Source: Phytoseiulus persimilis
Lineage: Eukaryota; Arthropoda; Arachnida; Mesostigmata; Phytoseiidae
Direction of reading: 5' to 3'
Assembly (NCBI GenBank): GCA_037576195.1
Contig: CM075101.1
Span: forward strand, 42,780,001 to 42,844,000
DNA length: 64,000 nt
Position 1 is the first letter of the stretch. The number at the start of each line of letters is the position of its first letter. The position numbers were made by a program, and so were the translations under genes. Positions 33,616-45,262 of this stretch are shown piece after piece. Below the pieces are notes generated by a model, which saw only the letters and a list, made by a program, of their open reading frames with translations, did not search any database and was not told the DNA's origin.

Positions 33616-35515
33616 GGTACTAGCCGGCCTTCGGCCGACTACGCTGGCCGACCCGTCCCTTGCTTCGGGAGTCTACTGCTGACAGACACACATTGCCTTA
33701 AATGTAGTGTCATGAGACCTTCGGGAGTGGCCACCGATTCTCGATAGGATTCTGACCTGGAATCGAGGCACTTTCCTTTCTCTTCACTTGGTCAGCATCA
33801 TGGTTTTGAGAAGTATGGTCAGATTGGTGTCGTAATCACCCCTTCAGATTCGGAGAAGCATGTTCAGATTGGTCCCGGAATCACCCCTCTAGGTTTTGAA
33901 AAGTATAGTTAGATTTGTCTCGAGATCACCCCTCCAGAGTTGGAAAGTGATGCTCAGATTGGTCCCGGAATCGCCCGTCCAGAGTTGGAAAAAGATGCTC
34001 AGATTGGTCCCGGAATCGCCCCTCCAGAGTTGGAAAAAGATGCTCAGATTGGTCCCGGAATCAATCCTCCAGAGTTGGAAAGTAATGCTCAGATTGACCC
34101 CGGAATCACCCCTCCAGAGTTGGAAAGTAATGCTCAGATTGGTCCCGGAATCACCCCTCCAGAGTTGGACAGTGATGCTCAGATTGGTCTCGGAATCACC
34201 CCTCCAGAGTTGGAAAGTAATGGTCAGATTGGTCCCGAAATCACCCCTCCAGAGTTGGGAAGTAATGGTCAGATTGGTCTCAGAATCACCCCTCCAGAGT
34301 TGGAAAGTAATGGCCAGATTGGTCTCAGAATCACCCCTCCAGAGTTGGGAAGTAATGCTCAGATTGGTCTCGGAATCACTCCTCCAGAGTTGGAAACTAA
34401 TGGTCAGATTGCTCCCAGAATCACCCCTACAGAGTTGGGAAGTAATGCTCAGATTGGTCCCGGAATCACCCTTCTAGAGTTGGGAAGTAATGGTCAGATT
34501 GATCCCGAAATCACCCCTCCAGAGTTGGAAAGTAGTGGTCAGATGGGTCTCAGAATCACCCCTCCAGAGTTGGAAAGTAATGGTCAGATTGGCCTCAGAA
34601 TCACCCCTCCAGAGTTGGGAAGTGATGCTCATATTGGTCTCGGAATCACTCCTCCAGAGTTGGAAAGTAATGGTCAGATTGCTCCCAGAATCCCCCTCCA
34701 GAGTTGGGAAGTAATGCTCAGATTGGTCCCGGAATCACCCTTCTAGAGTTGGGAAGTAATGCTCAGATTGGTCTCAGAATCACCCCTCCAGAGTTGGGAA
34801 GTAATGGCCAGATTGGTCTGGGAATCACCCCTCCAGAGTTGAAAAGTAATGGCCAGATTGGTCTGAGAATCACCCCTCCAGAGTTGGAAAGTAATGGCCA
34901 GATTGGTCTCGGAATCACCCCTCCAGAGTTGGAAAGTGATGGCCAGATAGGTTCCGGAATCACCCCTCCAGAGTTGGAAAGTAATGGCGAGATTGGTCTC
35001 GGAATCACCCCTCTAAAGTTGGAAAGTAATGCCCAGATTGGTCTCAGAATCACCCCTCTGAAGCTGGGAAGTAACGGCCAGATTGGCCTCGGAATCACCC
35101 CTCCAGAGTTGGAAACTAATGGCCAGATTGGTACCGGAATTACCCCTCCAGAGTTGGAAACTAATGGCCAGATTGGTCCCGTAATCACCCCTCCAGAGTT
35201 GGAAACTAATGGCCAGATTGGTCTCGGAATCACCCCTCCAGAGTTGGAAAGTAGTGGCCTTATTGGTCTCGAAATCACCCCTCCAGAGTTGGAAAGTAGT
35301 GGCCTTATTGGTCTCGAAATCACCCCTCCAGAGTTGGAAACTAATGGCCAGATTGGTCCCGTAATCACCCCTCCAGAGTTGGAAACTAATGGCCAGATTG
35401 GTCTCGGAATCACCCCTCCAGAGTTGGAAAGTAGTGGCCTTATTGGTCTCGAAATCACCCCTCCAGAGTTGGAAAGTAGTGGCCTAATTGGTCTCGAAAT
35501 CACCCCTCCAGATAT
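33616..35515 (+). repeat. 45-bp minisatellite array 4 with foldback-type left terminus
   Basis: It starts with GGTACTAGCCGGCCTTCGGCC, the same kind of GC-rich terminus as the foldback element at 13.5 kb. A block sharing TCGAGGCACTTTCCTTTCTC and GGTCAGCATC-type words follows, then about 38 units of the 45-bp repeat. The array ends abruptly at 35515 without an inverted right arm. It is best read as half of a foldback element or a truncated copy. A local duplication of four units (35155-35340 and 35335-35515, with the GTAGTGGCCTTATTGG subtype) shows internal expansion. Confidence 0.9.
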
Positions 35516-35891
35516 TTTCATGATAGATTTTTATGATAGATGTATAGGAGAGGGGGTGGGGAAGGATATCCGATGACGATGGGATGAGACCTGAGAGTCT
35601 GGCTGGCGTCATAACGGGGCGGTGCACCTAATCGTCAGAATTTGGATGCGGATGACAGTATGGAGGGGGTCAAAGTTGGGGTAAATCGCGAGGGGGGGAG
35701 GAGGGGAGGAGGAGGGGGGAAGGGGTGGGTGGCCTATGTCCTTCCCGGAGAGCCGCCCTACATCATGCAGTTTGTTCCAAGTCGATCCGATCAATACCGG
35801 AGGAGCCTATTGAGGACAAACAAACAAACAGACAAACAAACAAACAAACAAACAAACAGACCCTGGATTTTTATATATATAGATGGACTAT
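35516..35891. repeat. G-rich tract and (ACAA)n microsatellite
   Basis: No gene. A purine- and G-rich tract lies at about 35640-35730 with several runs of four or more G on the plus strand. An ACAA-type microsatellite spans about 35815-35862. hAT transposon 2 follows. Confidence 0.85.
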
Positions 35892-35899
35892 GATATGAA

Positions 35900-38508
35900 T
35901 AGGGCCCGAAACTCTATGCACTAGAATCTGCAAGAAATATGCACAGAGTATGCACGAAATATGCACAGAATATGCAGTAAATATGCGCAGCACATGAGCC
36001 GAATATGTGGGTTCTGATTTCTGAGATGGCTCGAGATATTCCACGAGAGTGCAGCCTGTCGAGTGCAGTTCTTGCTATCAGATGCCTGGGGTCCGCCGAT
36101 GTGAGCGGAGTTGAAGGTTTCGCGTCGAGTTCGACTTGGGTTTGCGATGATGCAGTGAAGTTCATAGCTCAAGAATAGACCTTCCGAGGAGGAAATTGCG
36201 CAATGCTGAGACTGCGGGTGGATCAAGGACGAATGACGAAGAAGCAGTAGAGAAATATGCATTCCGGGGAAGATGACTACGATAACTATTGGACTTTGTG
36301 CGGTGATGGAAAGTTCAGCCAACACACCTGTTGATCACCTCATTTGTTGAGCCATCATCACCTCATGATGTCAAAAACTACTCAAGTTTGAAAGCGTAAG
36401 TTCAGGTTTCATTCTCGAGGATCGACGAAATTCCTCATTGGTTACACAACACGACGATGTACTTCTTCAAGTTCTCGAACTCAAATGCTCTCCGATTGTC
36501 TCGCAGGAAGGATTTGAACCTTGAGAACGTGCGCTCAACTTCTACGGAAGTGATGGGGGCGTAAGTTAGCCTCGAGACGTCGTCCGCACTGAAAGCTTGA
36601 ACGGCCTTCGAGATTTCTTCACTGCATTCACCCTGCAGGGACCGAGCTACCAGACGTAGTTGCTGATATCCAGGGTTGTCCTCGAAGACTTTCACGGTCT
36701 TCTCGCGAACACCCAATAAACGCCGAGCCTTGATGTTATTCATCGTCGCTCCAAAGTCTTCAATGATTGCCACGGCGTCGAGGAGGGACATGTCTCGAGT
36801 CTCAAGCCTCGTAATGAGTCCCGGCAAAGCGCCGAAGACAGTCCGAATCGTCGCAAGTTCGGTTTTCACGGCGGGTATCCTCAGTATCTCCTGAGCCTTC
36901 GCGATAGCGGCGGTGTCGGTCGGATCAAGCTGATCGCAGACGAAGCCGTGGATCTGTTCGAAGTTTTCTGCGTAGTACGTCGCGGCTTCAAGCCATGTGC
37001 CCCACCTTGTGAATACAGGAGAGGGGGGGAGCGGAATTTCTAGAGCCGCTCTGAACGCGACGATTCGGGAGGGGGCCTTCAAAAAGACCTTTTTGATGCT
37101 CGAAATGAGCAGATCAACGTTGGGGAAGGTCAGCCTGACTTCATCTGCAATTCTATGTAACCCCTGCGCTACGCAAGTCACATGGACCATTTTTGGAACA
37201 GTCCTTGCAACGTACAAGCTGACTTCTTCATATAAGAGGCTGCGTCAGTTACGAAAAGGATAACACGGTCGTGGTTCGTTTCTCCACGCCATAAAATTGA
37301 TAAGCTGCGACAGAAAAGCTGTGCGATTGTGTTTGAATTCGTCTTCTCTAATTGTTCGCACGCCAAGAGGTAACTCCTACTCGGCTCGTTCGGCATCAAT
37401 CTCCCGACCAGTACATTGGCCACGTACCTCCCACATGAGTCGGTGGTCTCGTCGATTGAGATCCAGATCGGGGACTCTCCGATAGCAGATCTGATGCTTT
37501 CGAGGGTCTTGTCAAACAGCGGCGACAAGTAACGTTCACGTAACGACGTTGGACTAGGGACATGCTGGCCGGACCAGGCCTCGAGGAAATTCTTCAAAGA
37601 TTCGTTCTGGAGTTTTTCTATAGGTATGTCAGCCTTCAAGAAAGCTTCGCATAACTCTCCGGAAAATTGTCTCCCTTGTGATTCACCTTCATTTGAGGAC
37701 TGATCAGCCTGCCTTCTTTCGAGAGAAATTTGGTGGAGTCGCAGAGACTTTTCGTGCTTCTTCGTCGTCAGATGCTGTACGAGACTGAATCTTCGGGGTT
37801 TTTCAAAGGTTGTCGAGCACAGACCGCATTTGATGGAGTCTCCAATGATGATGAAGAAGTCCGTGCCGAATTCTTCGACGAGACTTTCCAAGGTGCCTTC
37901 TCGTCTTTGCGTAGCCATTTCCCGTTCGAAGCACAAGCTCACTCTCCGAGTTCCTCCACGAACTGGGAGCTATCCTCGATGAGTCGTTCGCTGAGACAAT
38001 GTTGCGAGATCCCTCTAGCGTCGTGTTCCGAAGAGTCTCTTTCTCGGAATCAATGTCTGTCGGAACCTCGACATTCGATACCGCGGTATCAACATGCATG
38101 GTAAATGTGTCGTGATTCCCCACCTAATCACGATGGACTATTGTCTGCGAGCATCCGGAACATACCAAGTCGGAATGTTGAAACTTCCGAGGGCACAAAG
38201 GTCAGGGATATCCACATATGAAACTTGCGATCGTTCACTACGAACGTAAATCGAGCGCGAGATCATCAATCGAGAGAAGAGTAATCCGATGAGTTGAGAG
38301 AAAAGTTTGTGTTGAAGCTGTTCCACGGAGAGCGAATTCTGGGCGGAGTGGGAACGATCTTTCCTCGCAAATCGTAATCAGCATATAGAATATGCAAGTC
38401 GCATATTCGGCGTTAAAAATGCATATTTCACATGCAAACTGCATTTTTTCTATGCAAAATATGCATCTTGCATGCTAAATATGCAGTTGCATGGATTTTC
38501 GGGCCCTA
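35900..38508 (-). mobile_element. hAT transposon 2 (frameshifted, 8-bp TSD)
   Basis: 2,609 bp with termini starting TAGGGCCCGAAA, as in hAT 1, and flanked by the perfect 8-bp duplication GATATGAA (35892-35899 and 38509-38516). The subterminal regions are again rich in ATGCA and TATGCA words. The transposase lies on the minus strand and is clearly diverged from that of hAT 1, so this is a second family or subfamily using similar ends. Confidence 0.95.
36435..37942 (-). pseudogene. hAT-family transposase with one frameshift
   Basis: Minus-strand homologue of the transposase at 28465-29943. The frame 37942-37178 has the BED-like finger (CGLCSTTFEK), the first Asp block (WISIDETTDSCGRYVAN) and the second Asp block (ILFVTDAASYMKKS). 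It then shifts near 37190 in a C/A run, where one C is missing compared with hAT 1. The frame 37217-36435 continues with CVAQGLHRIAD, TRWGTWLEAATYY and the C-terminal dimerisation region with Glu (SVEVERTFSRFKSF, then NLKKYIVVLCNQ). In the C..H motif the His of the CVAHG block reads Gln (CVAQG). Apart from the single indel the gene looks complete. Confidence 0.9.
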
Positions 38509-38676
38509 GATATGAACCATGGCACAATGAAGCTCTGTCAGATTTCAAGACCAATCGAACCAATCGGTCAGTCTAGCACAAATCAGCTCCTACGAGTCCG
38601 GGCTTTCTTCGGGAAGCGAGAGTCAGGTTTCCGAGTCGTCGTCCAGGAGTCTCCTAAGGAAAACTGGGCTCCTGAC

Positions 38677-40253
38677 TTATTCCGACTCTGTCGAGTCCGA
38701 GGTGTGCGCGTTCTGGGACGCCGCATCACTTAGCCACGCCAGCAAGCTCGGATCTATCGGATCAGGGCCAGTGAGATTCGGCAAGATATTCCTCTTGCCC
38801 ACTCTATATTTAACTCGGTTAATGAATTGAATGTCGTCGATTTCTCCTTCGTCTAAGAGATTCCAAGACGCTTGGATTCTGTCGTCGTTGGCTCTCGTGA
38901 CTTTGCTCGGTCGGGAGAGAATGTGCGGTTCTCCGCGCTGGTGGATCGCATGATTAACGGGAACATCCTGAGCGGCGTTCACGAGGACCGAGACGAGGTC
39001 CCAGCAAGGGCCATGGACACCACCTTCGCGTGGGAGATTCGCATTGTTAGATTCGACGTCGTTATTCGTTCGCTTACGCATCCTATATACAGAAAGATCC
39101 TCTGGGCCGATTTGATGGAGCCAATACGAGGAAACGTCATTGAGGAATGGAGTGAAGCCGACGTTCAAATCCTGAGCTTGATTCGCGAAGTGGTGGGAAC
39201 GCACCTTGAATCAAGGGTGCGGGCAGCAGAGGCAGTGCAGTGAAGGCAAGGAAGGCAGAGAGAATTCCCCCCTAGACGACGGATATCGTTCGCAAAGCCC
39301 ACTGCAGGGCTGCTGGCTTTTCGCACCAGACTTTGAGAATAATGGAACAAGCATCCATAGAGTCTCGCTTCGGGGAATTCGCGGCGGATAGCCTTGCGCA
39401 TTGCGTCATCCCAGTCTCCCATGTAGGCTGGAATGTTGGATGGCCCTGGCGAGTTCTGCTTCAAACACTGGAAGACCCACTGATAAGCTTCGAAGTTCGC
39501 CTTATTCATGAAAGCGCAGGCGACCATGCCCACATACTGGTTCCAGTTCCCATGAATGGTGAACAGTTGCTTACAGATCTTCCGGGGTACGGTTTTATAG
39601 GTAGCATCTGCGTGAATCACAGCTGCTTCGTTGGGTAGCCTGAGTAGGGTCGCTGTTGTCAGAACAACAGTTTCGAACTCGGGGCTATAGAAGCTCAGGA
39701 TACGCTGGTGGTCACTAGTCGAAGTGAAACCGGGGATGTCATCTGAGGAAATTTCGACGTGCAACTCGCGCAGAGACTTCACCATGCTTGGTCGCATCGT
39801 GCTCGCATGAAGACGGAGGGTTCGAGCCTGCTTCACGGGTACAATTTGTGAAGCAGGATCGATTGGGAGTTTTTGGCGGTGTTCGAGTATGACCTTCGCG
39901 GGACGTTTACGGGGATTTTCTCTGATATCCGTGATCATGTCTCTCCTCGCCTCCCGGGACTGTACTCCACAGCCTTCGGCGTCCGGCAAATGATTGTGAA
40001 TGCCCGAAACCTTGAGGATCTCGTCAGTCGGTGTGATCCTCGCTATCACTCGACATTTGACTGTTGAGTCTTTGTAAGATTTACACCTCAGATCATTGAA
40101 CCGTCCATCAGCGTCCCGTCGCTTCAGGTGGAAGAAGAAAGCGGACGTACCATGCTGGCCATCGAAGTTATAGAGACCTGCTTCGTGACCCCAGGAGTCG
40201 CCGAGTCCGAAACGGAGACTCGGGACTTTTTTGAAGCTGTTTGCGTCGGCCAT
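38677..40253 (-). pseudogene. Mutator-like (MULE) transposase 1 with FLYWCH-type N-terminus, decayed
   Basis: Minus-strand gene; ATG at 40253 (MADANSFKKV). A FLYWCH-like zinc module (SAFFFHLKRRDADG, CKSYKDSTVKCRV, GIHNHLPD) is followed by the MULE DDE core: Asp in VIHADATYKTVPRKIC, Asp in AYMGDWDDAMRKAI with CLFHYSQSLVRKA, and the RTNNDVESNNANL motif with Glu. At least two frame changes between 39290 and 39200 break the gene. The middle frame still reads FTALPLLPA before the 39204-38677 frame takes over. No intron occurs at the site where the other two MULEs carry one (between FTIHGNWNQY and VGMVACAFM). The frame ends without a protease domain. No TIRs were identified. Confidence 0.88.
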
Positions 40254-40364
40254 GTCGAGCAAAGATCTTCGATGGATGGAACCAAGCGTGAGCTCAAACG
40301 GGAAACCAAACCTCTGATTTGGAACTCGGCGATCTTCGCGATAAACTACAGTGAGACCTTGCAC

Positions 40365-41862
40365 AACGCTGATTCGCTATGACATGGTTTTTCCCGGTCG
40401 ACCCTCCCTTGCGAAATGTGCGATATAAGTTCCCTCAGAGGTTTCGAACTGACGTTTATTCACACACTTTAGAGACACCGGCGTCGTGGAACGTTCAAAT
40501 GCTTGTTTACACGCCGTTCCATTCTCCAGAGTTCCCTTCAGACTGTTCTTCTCATCAATCGAAGCTCGATCCGCGTCGCAGGCGGTTTCCCCTATAGGTG
40601 CGGATCGGCTTCCGATCAAACTGTGCCCTCAGTGCATGAGGGATCGTCAGCGGACAAGGAAAAAGTGCGAAACGACAAAATTTGGGTCAATCGTTGATTG
40701 AAGAGTTTCCCCAAACCAGCTGACATCCCCGAATTCGCCTTGAAAGTTACCAAACACCATCTTCAGAGAACTTCATGGCGAATCTCCACAGCCAGGTCAG
40801 ACCGAAGTCCAACGATCGGTGTCTGGCTGCGACCGCTCCTCTGCTTTTCTTGGTTGACCTGCGATTCCCGTTCGGTAGAGCGCCATAGAAAACCCTATCT
40901 CTAGATGGCTCATTGTCACTGCTGGATGCATACAGCCCCAATTATTGAGACTCGAGCATTCCGTGAAACCTGATCTTCCCTCTCCTGACCTGAGGGGAAT
41001 CATATATTCCCGGGTTTATTATGTCTCCAAGTATTAGTCTAGCCGTTTCGAATGCCGCAGGAGAATGTGTTCTTCGGATGACTCAATTCAATGCTTGACT
41101 CAATGCCATGATCGCGCTTGAGGAGCTGCCGCACGTCAGCTGGCAGCCGATCGAACGCTCCGCTTAGATGGCAGGCTCCTCCCACTGATTTCGCAGGCAT
41201 CTAGCACCGCCCGCTCACGAAGAGCGTGAGCGAATGCATCCATCCGCCTGAACAGACTGTAAATATAGGGGCCTTGTTGCCGCCGGGAAACGGCAATAGG
41301 GTACGATTCAAAATGGCGGTTCATCGCCGTTCGCCGCCAGTTCAGCGGGGAATCAGAGAAGGTGAACGCGGGCGCGATCCGTAGCATCAGGGGCTCGTTA
41401 ACACCGACGGTCCAGAGTTTGATCTCGTGGTGAAGAGCGGATTAGGAACTGTATCGATCAAACAGAATTGTTCGCTAGGTATTCTGAGTTCCATTAAGTC
41501 TTTCGTGGAAGGCGAGTAGACTGCGAATCCTTTTGGTCGGTTCTATTATCTCAGACACGTTTCACGTCTCGGAGTGACCCAGCTCACGAATTCTGCCGCG
41601 GTGCGAACCCGGGCGAACAGGTTTTCATCATCCCATGGATGCTAGGATGATTCTCGCCAGAACTTCCCTCTGATGCTGATCAAAAGACTAGCTATGCGTT
41701 AGGCTTTGAACCGCTGAGACTCAGCAATGGCTTTGCTTCAATGATGACTTGATTCCCACGAAATCAGAGTATGAACTTCCTCATTGTTGGTCTACACGTC
41801 GATGACAAATGATTTTGACTGACTCGTGTTTCAACTACGTGTGACCTGAGTCACCAGACAAC
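40365..41862. other. Interval without a recognised gene; contains one dispersed repeat
   Basis: Only short frames. The minus-strand patch 41255-41163 shares the FRRMDAF-type translation with 33057-33149. It lies between two Mutator-like genes and may hold their terminal sequences, but no inverted repeat or target duplication could be matched by eye. Confidence 0.4.
41163..41255 (-). repeat. Dispersed repeat with conserved reading frame, copy 2
   Basis: The minus-strand frame 41387-41136 includes FRRMDAFAHALRERAVL, then EISGRSLPS. It matches the copy at 33057-33149 in reversed orientation. Confidence 0.7.
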
Positions 41863-42767
41863 TCATGGCATGCCGGCGCCGCCTTCATTGAATCTCTCAC
41901 CCGGCGACCTCGGGAACAAGCGTTCCCGAGGCAGCTTCTCGGCATTCGAGAGGTGCCATTTGTCATAATTGAGAGAACATCCGTTTTTTGCCTCATGTTC
42001 TTGGTCCAGGTAATCCAGTACTGCGTCCAGACACCGCGTATCCCGACGACCCATTGAATCCATGAACTTGATTTCTTTGAGTCTCAGATCCACAATCACC
42101 ATCGACCAGTGGTTTGTAGAGAGAACAGGGATCAGGAGTATGTCGTTCTCTAAAACGTCTTGCCCTTTCGTCCACTTGCGCACGGCCTCATAATTCCACT
42201 GTTCGAAAGCTTGCAGAAAGAATGAGCTGAATGCGAAGACTTTCGGAAAGTCTGGAGACTCCCTGCTTCGATGGACGATAAGGTTCAGATAGACGTCCAT
42301 CACAGTATCGCTGAGCCAATTCAGTCCTTCCAGAGTTTTCAAGCCTTTGCGAGTAACTTTGTGGTTGGAAATGTGCAGAAGAACTCTGTCCGATTCGTCC
42401 TTCAGAACCTCGTCGATCGTCTGACATATTTCATCGGTGATGGGTGGGATTTGAGGATTCGATGTAAGGTGGCGATCATCATTGTTTGAATCGATCTCGT
42501 CTTGGACCTCGCCCCGGTAGGCATGTCTTGACCGCTCATTTTGAGGCTCATCAAGAGGAACCGGCTCTGTGTTTGCGTCTTTCTGCCTGTCAACAGGATC
42601 GGTCACAGCAACTTCATCTTGGGTAACGGCCACAGCTCTGTGATCGCAGGCTGGGTGTTTTGCGTAGTCATGGTCTTGAGGAGACGTCGAGAAGAGTGCG
42701 TATGTATGATCGCCGAAAGGATGAATTATCGTTTGCAGCTTGTCCGACAACCCATGGCGTATGGCCG
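41863..42767 (-). CDS. Ulp1/SENP-type (C48) protease-like exon of the MULE gene
   Basis: Last inferred exon (301 codons). An acidic and polar linker of about 110 residues leads to a region that resembles Ulp1/SENP SUMO proteases. It has a substrate-pocket-like segment (LEGLNWLSDTVMDVYLNLI), a KWTKGQDVLENDILLIPV strand, the His in NHWSMVIVD, the Asp in KFMDSMGRRDTRCLDAVLDYL and a WHLSNAEKLP segment. In the family, the Gln-x-x-x-x-x-Cys-Gly block follows shortly after. Here the frame runs into RERLFPRSPGE and stops. Either a further exon is missing or the protease is truncated. In plants, Ulp1-like domains are known on some Mutator-like elements. The exon's frame runs open to 42822 as well, so an independent start is possible. 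Confidence 0.7.
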
Positions 42768-45262
42768 CTGGAAGACAAGTCGGGAAGTCACGAATCGATG
42801 TTAGAGTCCACCGCGCGCACATTATGAATCAGGTTGTACGAATGAGGTTTCTGTTAACAACCGCCACGATAACTCACCTCCACCCATTCGATACTTGACT
42901 TTGTTGATGAACTCGCGAGGGTTCAGTGTTCCTTTAAGGAGCCCCTGCGATGCCTCCCTTATCGTATCAAAATTTTTTTTGGTGATCCGATTCGGTTTCG
43001 AAACAACGTTGACAATCCCGTCCCCGCGGATGCGGATGTTCGTCGTAGAATCGCAACAAAAGTCGTTCAAGGCGGCTGGAAAAAGTTAGGAATTTCAAAC
43101 GAATGCCACCAAATCATTATCGAGGGCAGTGAGTGATGTGGAGAACCTGTCCAATCGAAGCGTAAGGTGAACTCACCCACTAATTTCCAGGTCGATGGAT
43201 GTGCCCCAACTACTTTCTTGAGTTTTGCGTGCCACGACTCCACTGCATTGTTTGTTCTACAAGCATTCGGAACGTCGAAAACAGACAAATCAGCGACACC
43301 GATGGAGCCCAGCCAGGAATTCTCGATGTAGTCAACGAGCCGACGCAACTGTGAAAAATTATATCACTTGCTACACTTAGTGACGAAGGTCCATCCCGTC
43401 CGAGGACGCGTTTATGGCTCTGAAGCCACTGTCATTATCACGGAGTATCTCCGATGCGAAATCCCTCGATTACTGACCTTTGGACTAGCTCGAAGTGCTT
43501 CATTTCGCAGCTCGATGAACATTGGTTGGATGTCATGTGCTGGAAGCAGCGGCAGTGCCGTGAACCCGATGAACCTCTTGAGAATTTCTTCGGATTGGGG
43601 ATCAGTAGGCGTGCGGATCTCCTTCGCGAGCCCGACGCGAGGACTGCTAGCTTTGCGAACAAGGGCCTGCGAATAATTTAAGTGGCATCCATATCTTCTC
43701 GCTCGTGGAAATTCGTCGAGGACAGCACGCCTCATGGCGGCACCAAAATCCCCCATGTACGCTGAGAGGATGTCATTGCGCGTTTCGCGCTTCAGGAATC
43801 GGAAAACCTCTCGGTATGAGTCGCAATCGCACTTCTCCATGAGTGCACAGAGGATCAGTTCAACCTGGAATCAATTACACCATTCCGGTGAGAACTCAAC
43901 TCCGCGTGCCTCATATGATTGCGCAATCTCAGCAATGACTTACGACGATTTAGTGCTTACATGGCCTTCGAAATTCCCATGCACCGAGAAGATCTGCTTG
44001 CAGAGTCGACGGGGCGTCGTCTGATATGTTGCGTCGGCATGCAGCATTTGAGCGCTTTTGACGAGATCTAACTGATGCTTGGTGGTCAAGATGAGCGTCC
44101 CGGATTTCGGGAAACTGAGGAGTCGCTCGCCGACTTGAGAAATCGTGAAGCCAGGAATAGGATCGCCATTTATTCTGACATGCAGAGCTCCGAGGTCGCG
44201 CACTTTGGTGGGTCTGACAGAAGCGGCTTGCCATCGAGCCGTGCGAGCGTGTTTCTGCGGAACGATTGTGCGGGCCTCGTCTGTAGAGAGTCTGGAAAAG
44301 TTTGGACAGAGGGTGTGAATGAGCTTCGTTTACGAGGTTGGCGAAACTTTTTCCAGGCTTCAAGAGAGAGAGCAGCAAGATGCAGCTTTGAGGTTTCATG
44401 TGGAAAGGTAGTGACTTCGTGTTCACTCACTTCCTTTGAGCCTTCAGTATCGATTTCCGGGTTGGTTCCTGTGGATGTTCCCGAATGTCACTGATCCACT
44501 CAGCCCTGCATTCGTAGTAGGCTCGGCCGAGGCCACTGAGATCCGCGAGGTGATTGCGACGCTCTTTCAACCAGATTATCACACCATCCTTCGTGAGTTT
44601 TGCTTTCACCGGACACGTTCTGTAGGGACAATTCAGAACTCCTAAAGGACGCTTCCTGTGATTCGACAATATTCTTGCGACTTGTACTCGACACTGGAGG
44701 ATATCATGCTGAATTCTCACGGGGAGCTTCCGCTAATCTTCGTGGGAACAAGAACTCACCTCCTCCAGTCCTTGCAACGAACTGTCAAGTGACCGTCGAC
44801 CTTCAGTGAAACTTGATGGAAAAAATACGTTGACTCGCCGGAGTCCGCATCCACTCGATATTCACCTCGCTCGTCGCACCAAACGTATTCTCCGAATCTC
44901 GCACCAGCACATCTAACCATTTGCTCTCCCACTCGAGAACGAAACATTTTGACATCGAAAGCCTCAGAGAATCGATCAAGTTTTTCCTCGGTATGTTCAA
45001 ACGTCTTCCGGACGGGTTCAAACGGGGTAGCGCGCGCAATAGGCGTGACGGATTTGGCGCACTCTCCCATTGGAGCTGCTCCCACTCGAATCGTCCGGCG
45101 AACCCCACAATCCCGATCGAGGATGCCGAGCAGCACTTTAAAAGTTCCGTCATCCTCAATCGGCGTTGACCCAATGACCAATATTCCTCTGCCCGCTCGG
45201 AAACCTTTCTGCGCAAAAGCCAGGAAGCGCTCACAGGGCTCGACCGGAGGGACGCAATGGTT
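41863..45262 (-). CDS. Intron-containing FLYWCH-MULE transposase joined to a Ulp1/C48 protease-like domain
   Basis: Minus-strand gene read as seven exons: up to 45262-44760, 44619-44431, 44291-43961, 43864-43478, 43348-43177, 43075-42878, 42767-41863. Every junction has a GT donor and AG acceptor, and phases match throughout. Content in order: an EEP-unlike N-terminal part with VIGSTPIEDDGTFKVLLGI; a FLYWCH module split by intron 1 (STYFFHQVSL, CKDWRR|TCPVKAKL); the MULE core with Asp in MLHADATYQTTPRRLC, Asp in AYMGDFGAAMRRAV and RTNNAVESWHAKLKK; then, after intron 6 (110 bp), a C48-type region. That region has GLNWLSDTVMDVYLNLIV, VLSTNHWSMVIVDL (His) and IKFMDSMG (Asp). The DCG block with the catalytic Cys was not found before the stop at 41863. 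The 5' start is not determined. Splicing is inferred only from sequence. Confidence 0.72.

Noticed and set aside
33896..35576. Plus- and minus-strand ORFs of 193-290 codons
   Set aside because: Minisatellite array 4 read in different frames.
42541..42804. Plus-strand frames across the MULE/protease gene
   Set aside because: Antisense shadows of the minus-strand exons; no domains.
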